From contig JAIXKN010000099.1 in NCBI GenBank assembly GCA_026932425.1, positions 11,923-58,188 on the forward strand: DNA of 46,266 nucleotides, written 5' to 3'. This DNA is from Burkholderiales bacterium (lineage in GTDB: Bacteria; Pseudomonadota; Gammaproteobacteria; Burkholderiales; Burkholderiaceae_C). Positions 42,302-46,266 of the stretch are shown piece after piece (position 1 is the stretch's first letter; every line of letters begins with the position of its first letter). Under the pieces are notes generated by a model that had not been told where the DNA came from, searched no databases, and saw only the letters and a list, made by a program, of their open reading frames with translations. Position numbers and translations under genes: made by a program.

Positions 42302-44446
42302 ATGGACCGCTCATCGACGCTCTGCCCCAAGTGCCACCGGCCACTCGAGAACCGGGACGGCCAATCCTCGGTCTGCTGCGCCGAGCAATCACTGCTGTGG
42401 CAGTGCCGCGCCTGCGGCATGCGCAGCGAGGGTTTCGCCTTTCCCTACGGACGCTGCCCGCATTGCGGCGGCAGGCTCGAGCGCGTCGACAGCCTGGGCG
42501 TCGCGCCGCATCGCGACCCGGCGGTGCTGGCCGCCGTGCGCACCGCCTTCGAGATCGAGCTCGGCGGCCGCGCGTTCTACCAGCGCGCCGCGCTCGATTG
42601 CGACGACGCCGAGCTGCGCGAGCTCTTCGGCCGCTTCGCGGTGATGGAGGGCGAGCACATGGAGACGCTCTCGCGCCGCTATCACCTGGACCTGCCCAAC
42701 CCCTCGCCCGAGTTCCGGCTCGAGACCGCCGCGGTTCACGCCGGCATCGGGTCGGTTCCGCGCGATGCGCGCGGGCTCTTCGAACTCGCGATCACGCTCG
42801 AACAACGCGCGGCGGACTTCTACGCCGAGCGTGCGAAGCAGTGCGACGCCGGTTCGGTCGAGCGGCGGCTCTACGACGAGCTCGCCGCGGAGGAGCACGA
42901 GCACGCACATCTGCTGCGCACCGAATTCGCGCGCTGGCGCGAGCACAAGGCCGGCCTCTTCAGCCAGGCGGCATCCGAGACCACCGGCGAGCCGCTCAAC
43001 GCGGCTCAGCTGCTGCTGTCCGGCCACGAAGCGAACCGGATCGCGGTCGTCTGCGGCGACGAACAGCTCAGCTACGGCGAACTGCGCGATCGCGTCGGCC
43101 GTGCCGCGGCCGCTTGGCGCGCGCGCGGCCTGCGGCCGGGCGACCGCGTCGCGGTCAAGCTGCCCGACGGACTGGACTGGATCGTCTGCTGGCTCGGCAC
43201 GATCTGGGCCGGCGGGGTCGCCGTCGGCGTCAATCCGCGCGTGCCGACGCCCGAGTGGCACTACATCCTCGAGGAAGCCGGTTTCAACGTCATCGTCGCG
43301 GAGTCCGACGCGGACACGCCCGAACCCTGGCGCTCGCGCCTGATCACGCTGGCGCAGGGGCGCCATCTCGTCGCCGCGGCGGCCCCGGTCGAGCCTGCGC
43401 TCGGCGACCCGCAGACGCCGGCCTTCTGGCTGCACACCTCGGGCACCTCGGGCAAGCCCAAGGCGGTGGTGCACGCGCACCGCTGCGTGCGCGAAGTCAG
43501 CCGCATCTCGGCCGAGCGCATGGGCATCCGCTCGGGCGACCGCCTCTTCGCCAGCTCCAAGCTCTTCTTCGCCTACCCGCTGGCCAACCTGCTGCTGGCC
43601 GGCCTGCGCATCGGCGCGACGCTGATCCTGGACCCGCAATGGCCGACGCCGGCGTCGGTCGCGGCGACGATCGCCGCGCAGCAACCGACCGTGCTCTTCA
43701 GCGTGCCCTCGCTCTACCGCGCGCTGCTGCACGAGGGCCAGGCCGGCGCGGTCGCCGCGGCCGGCGTGCGCGTCTGCGTCTCGGCCGGCGAAGCCCTGCC
43801 GGCAAGCCTGCGCGCAGCCTGGCGCGATGCGACCGGGCTGCCGATGATCGACGGTTACGGCGCCTCCGAAGTGCTGGTGCTCGTGCTCACCGCGCTCGAA
43901 GACGACGACGCGCTGCGCGCCTCGCCCGGCACGCAGGTCGAGCCGCTGGATGCGCAGGCCGCAGCGGCGGGCGCGCCGACGCGGCTGCTGATCCGCAGCC
44001 CGATGCAGGCGCTCGGCTACCTGGACCGGCCCGCGGCACAGGCCGACAGCTTCCGCGACGGGCGCTTCTGCCCGGCCGACCTGTTCGTGCGCACCGACAG
44101 CGGCGGCTGGCGCTTCGCCGGGCGCGAGGACTCGATGGTCAAGGTCAAGGGCCGGTGGGTGAACCTCGTCGACCTCGAGGAGCACCTGGGCGCCCGCCTG
44201 CCCGGGCTGCGCGAGGGCGCCGCAGTGTGGGTCTCGGACGCCGACGGCATGGGCGCGATCGCCTACTTCTATGCCGCCGCACCGCTGGACGAGGAGGCGA
44301 TGCTCGACGAGCTCCGCCGGCGCATCGCGGCGCTGCCGCCCTACCAGCGTCCGCTGCGCCTGCTGCCGATCGAGACGCTGCCGCGCACGCCCACCGGCAA
44401 GCTGCTGCGCCGCCGGCTGCAGGAGCTCGAGCGCGACGCTTTCTGA
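42302..44446 (+). CDS. Zinc-ribbon / rubrerythrin-like / acyl-CoA ligase fusion protein
   Basis: A 714-residue protein in one frame. Residues 8-55 hold four CxxC-like pairs (C8/C11, C25/C26, C35/C38, C52/C55), one or two zinc ribbons or a rubredoxin-like site. Residues 75-215 form a four-helix ferritin/rubrerythrin-like domain with both carboxylate-bridge sets: Glu84 or Glu86 with E116xxH119, and Glu167 with E198xxH201. Residues 230-714 are an AMP-forming ligase close to benzoate-CoA ligase: TSGTSGKPK 379-387, DGYGASE 517-523, GRED at 607-610 and PTGK 697-700 with catalytic Lys700. I know of no standard family with this layout. ATG 42302 lacks a clear ribosome site. A sigma-54 aromatic-type regulator is nearby. 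Confidence 0.85.
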   Translation: MDRSSTLCPKCHRPLENRDGQSSVCCAEQSLLWQCRACGMRSEGFAFPYGRCPHCGGRLERVDSLGVAPHRDPAVLAAVRTAFEIELGGRAFYQRAALDCDDAELRELFGRFAVMEGEHMETLSRRYHLDLPNPSPEFRLETAAVHAGIGSVPRDARGLFELAITLEQRAADFYAERAKQCDAGSVERRLYDELAAEEHEHAHLLRTEFARWREHKAGLFSQAASETTGEPLNAAQLLLSGHEANRIAVVCGDEQLSYGELRDRVGRAAAAWRARGLRPGDRVAVKLPDGLDWIVCWLGTIWAGGVAVGVNPRVPTPEWHYILEEAGFNVIVAESDADTPEPWRSRLITLAQGRHLVAAAAPVEPALGDPQTPAFWLHTSGTSGKPKAVVHAHRCVREVSRISAERMGIRSGDRLFASSKLFFAYPLANLLLAGLRIGATLILDPQWPTPASVAATIAAQQPTVLFSVPSLYRALLHEGQAGAVAAAGVRVCVSAGEALPASLRAAWRDATGLPMIDGYGASEVLVLVLTALEDDDALRASPGTQVEPLDAQAAAAGAPTRLLIRSPMQALGYLDRPAAQADSFRDGRFCPADLFVRTDSGGWRFAGREDSMVKVKGRWVNLVDLEEHLGARLPGLREGAAVWVSDADGMGAIAYFYAAAPLDEEAMLDELRRRIAALPPYQRPLRLLPIETLPRTPTGKLLRRRLQELERDAF

Positions 44447-44458
44447 ACACCCCCCTGG

Positions 44459-44483
44459 GCCGGGCTGCGCTTGGCGCCCCGGC
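44459..44483. terminator. Hairpin between convergent genes
   Basis: GCCGGG at 44459-44464 and CCCGGC at 44478-44483 fill the 37-bp space between the fusion gene and the convergent FMN-binding gene. The stem is short, the loop is 13 bases and there is no T-run, so termination is only suggested. Confidence 0.3.
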
Positions 44484-44959
44484 TCAGTCGCCCGGCTCCT
44501 GGCAATCGAGCTCGTCGCGGTGGCCGAAGCCGAGCGAGTTGTCGATCAGGTACAGGCGCCGCGGCCGAAAGCGGTACCAGGCCACCAGCGCCAGCGCACG
44601 CGCGATCGTCGGCGGCGCCGACGCGGCACGGCCCACGAGCGGGAAGCGCTGGCCGTAGAGCGCGATCGCATGCTCGCGCTCGGCACCGAGCAGCTCGGTG
44701 CACAGGCCCTCGGCCTGGATGCCCTTGATCTGCGGCCAGTCGCTGTAGTCGCGCTGGATCGTGACCGCGCAGCGCGCGTTCGCCGCGAGATGGCGCGCGT
44801 GGCGGGTCTGCGGCTTCGAGAGGAAGACGAGGTCCAGGCCGTCGCTGGCGTAGAACACCGCCGCCGCCCACGGCGCCTCGCCGTCGAAGGTGGCCAGCGT
44901 CATCACATGGTGGTCCTGCAGCAGCGCGATCGCGCGCCGGCGCAGGTCGGCGTCCGGGC

Positions 44960-44963
<4 letters not shown>
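44484..44963 (-). CDS. Pyridoxamine-phosphate-oxidase-like FMN-binding protein
   Basis: A 159-residue split-barrel protein of the pyridoxamine 5'-phosphate oxidase-like superfamily: [40 protein letters not shown], then [20 protein letters not shown]. These are the FMN-binding strands; the C-terminus [20 protein letters not shown] closes the barrel. It probably binds FMN or a related flavin; the substrate is unknown. It starts with GTG at 44963, overlapping the stop of the sigma-54 regulator by GTGA, so the two are translationally coupled. This unusual coupling of a flavin protein to a regulator hints at a shared pathway. Confidence 0.82.

Positions 44964-46266
<1,303 letters not shown>

Overview
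The window is a high-GC chromosomal segment, almost certainly from a betaproteobacterium of the order Burkholderiales. The sulfur-oxidation genes suggest a Rubrivivax/Leptothrix-like, sulfur-oxidising or facultatively phototrophic lineage. This placement is inferred from gene content, GC-rich codon use and tight gene packing; no rRNA is present to confirm it. There is no prophage, insertion sequence or CRISPR array. The most island-like stretch is about 33.3-34.6 kb: a toxin-antitoxin pair, a broken cas4 and non-coding DNA.

Layout. (1) 1-2.8 kb, sulfur oxidation: the end of soxY, then soxZ, converge on fccBA (flavocytochrome c sulfide dehydrogenase). fccA is divergent from an ArsR-family regulator, and an ATTC-N8-GAAT operator lies between them. 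(2) 2.9-5.8 kb: tRNA-Arg(CCU) overlapping the antisense end of an iron ABC permease gene, with the ATPase gene divergent across a Fur-box-like site. (3) 5.9-11.2 kb: C-terminal processing protease, MoeB, a LOG-family hydrolase, arginase and a D-arginine-dehydrogenase-like flavoprotein, all on the plus strand. (4) 11.2-12.7 kb: a yqjDEK-like membrane operon and a SUI1/YciH factor. (5) 12.7-16.9 kb: an Lrp/AsnC regulator divergent from a fused indolepyruvate:ferredoxin oxidoreductase, with two near-identical operator-like repeats between them. (6) 16.9-20.5 kb: beta-CASP RNase, a small membrane protein, DUF3297 and NnrS. (7) 20.6-23.6 kb: a complete TRAP transporter operon with a short leader ORF and a good terminator. 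(8) 23.6-26.1 kb: a short homogentisate-dioxygenase-family protein divergent from diaminopropionate ammonia-lyase. (9) 26.1-31.5 kb: a bkdA1-bkdA2-bkdB-lpd branched-chain 2-oxoacid dehydrogenase operon trailing a DoxX remnant. (10) 31.7-39.7 kb: gshA, ParE/antitoxin, cas4 fragment, lytic transglycosylase, HpcH/HpaI aldolase and an M16 peptidase. (11) 39.8-46.3 kb: a SWIM-zinc-finger SNF2-like protein that has lost its ATPase motifs, a zinc-ribbon/rubrerythrin-like/acyl-CoA ligase fusion, an FMN-binding protein and the 3' part of an XylR/DmpR-type sigma-54 regulator.

Together the genes describe an amino-acid- and organic-acid-catabolising bacterium that also oxidises reduced sulfur. It handles aromatic 2-oxoacids (IOR), branched-chain 2-oxoacids (Bkd), arginine/D-amino acids and diaminopropionate. 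The most novel-looking items are the rubrerythrin-CoA ligase fusion at 42302-44446, the catalytically degenerate SNF2-like protein at 39759-42062, and several well-formed operator or RNA-hairpin candidates in intergenic gaps. All calls come from reading the sequence; no database search was run.
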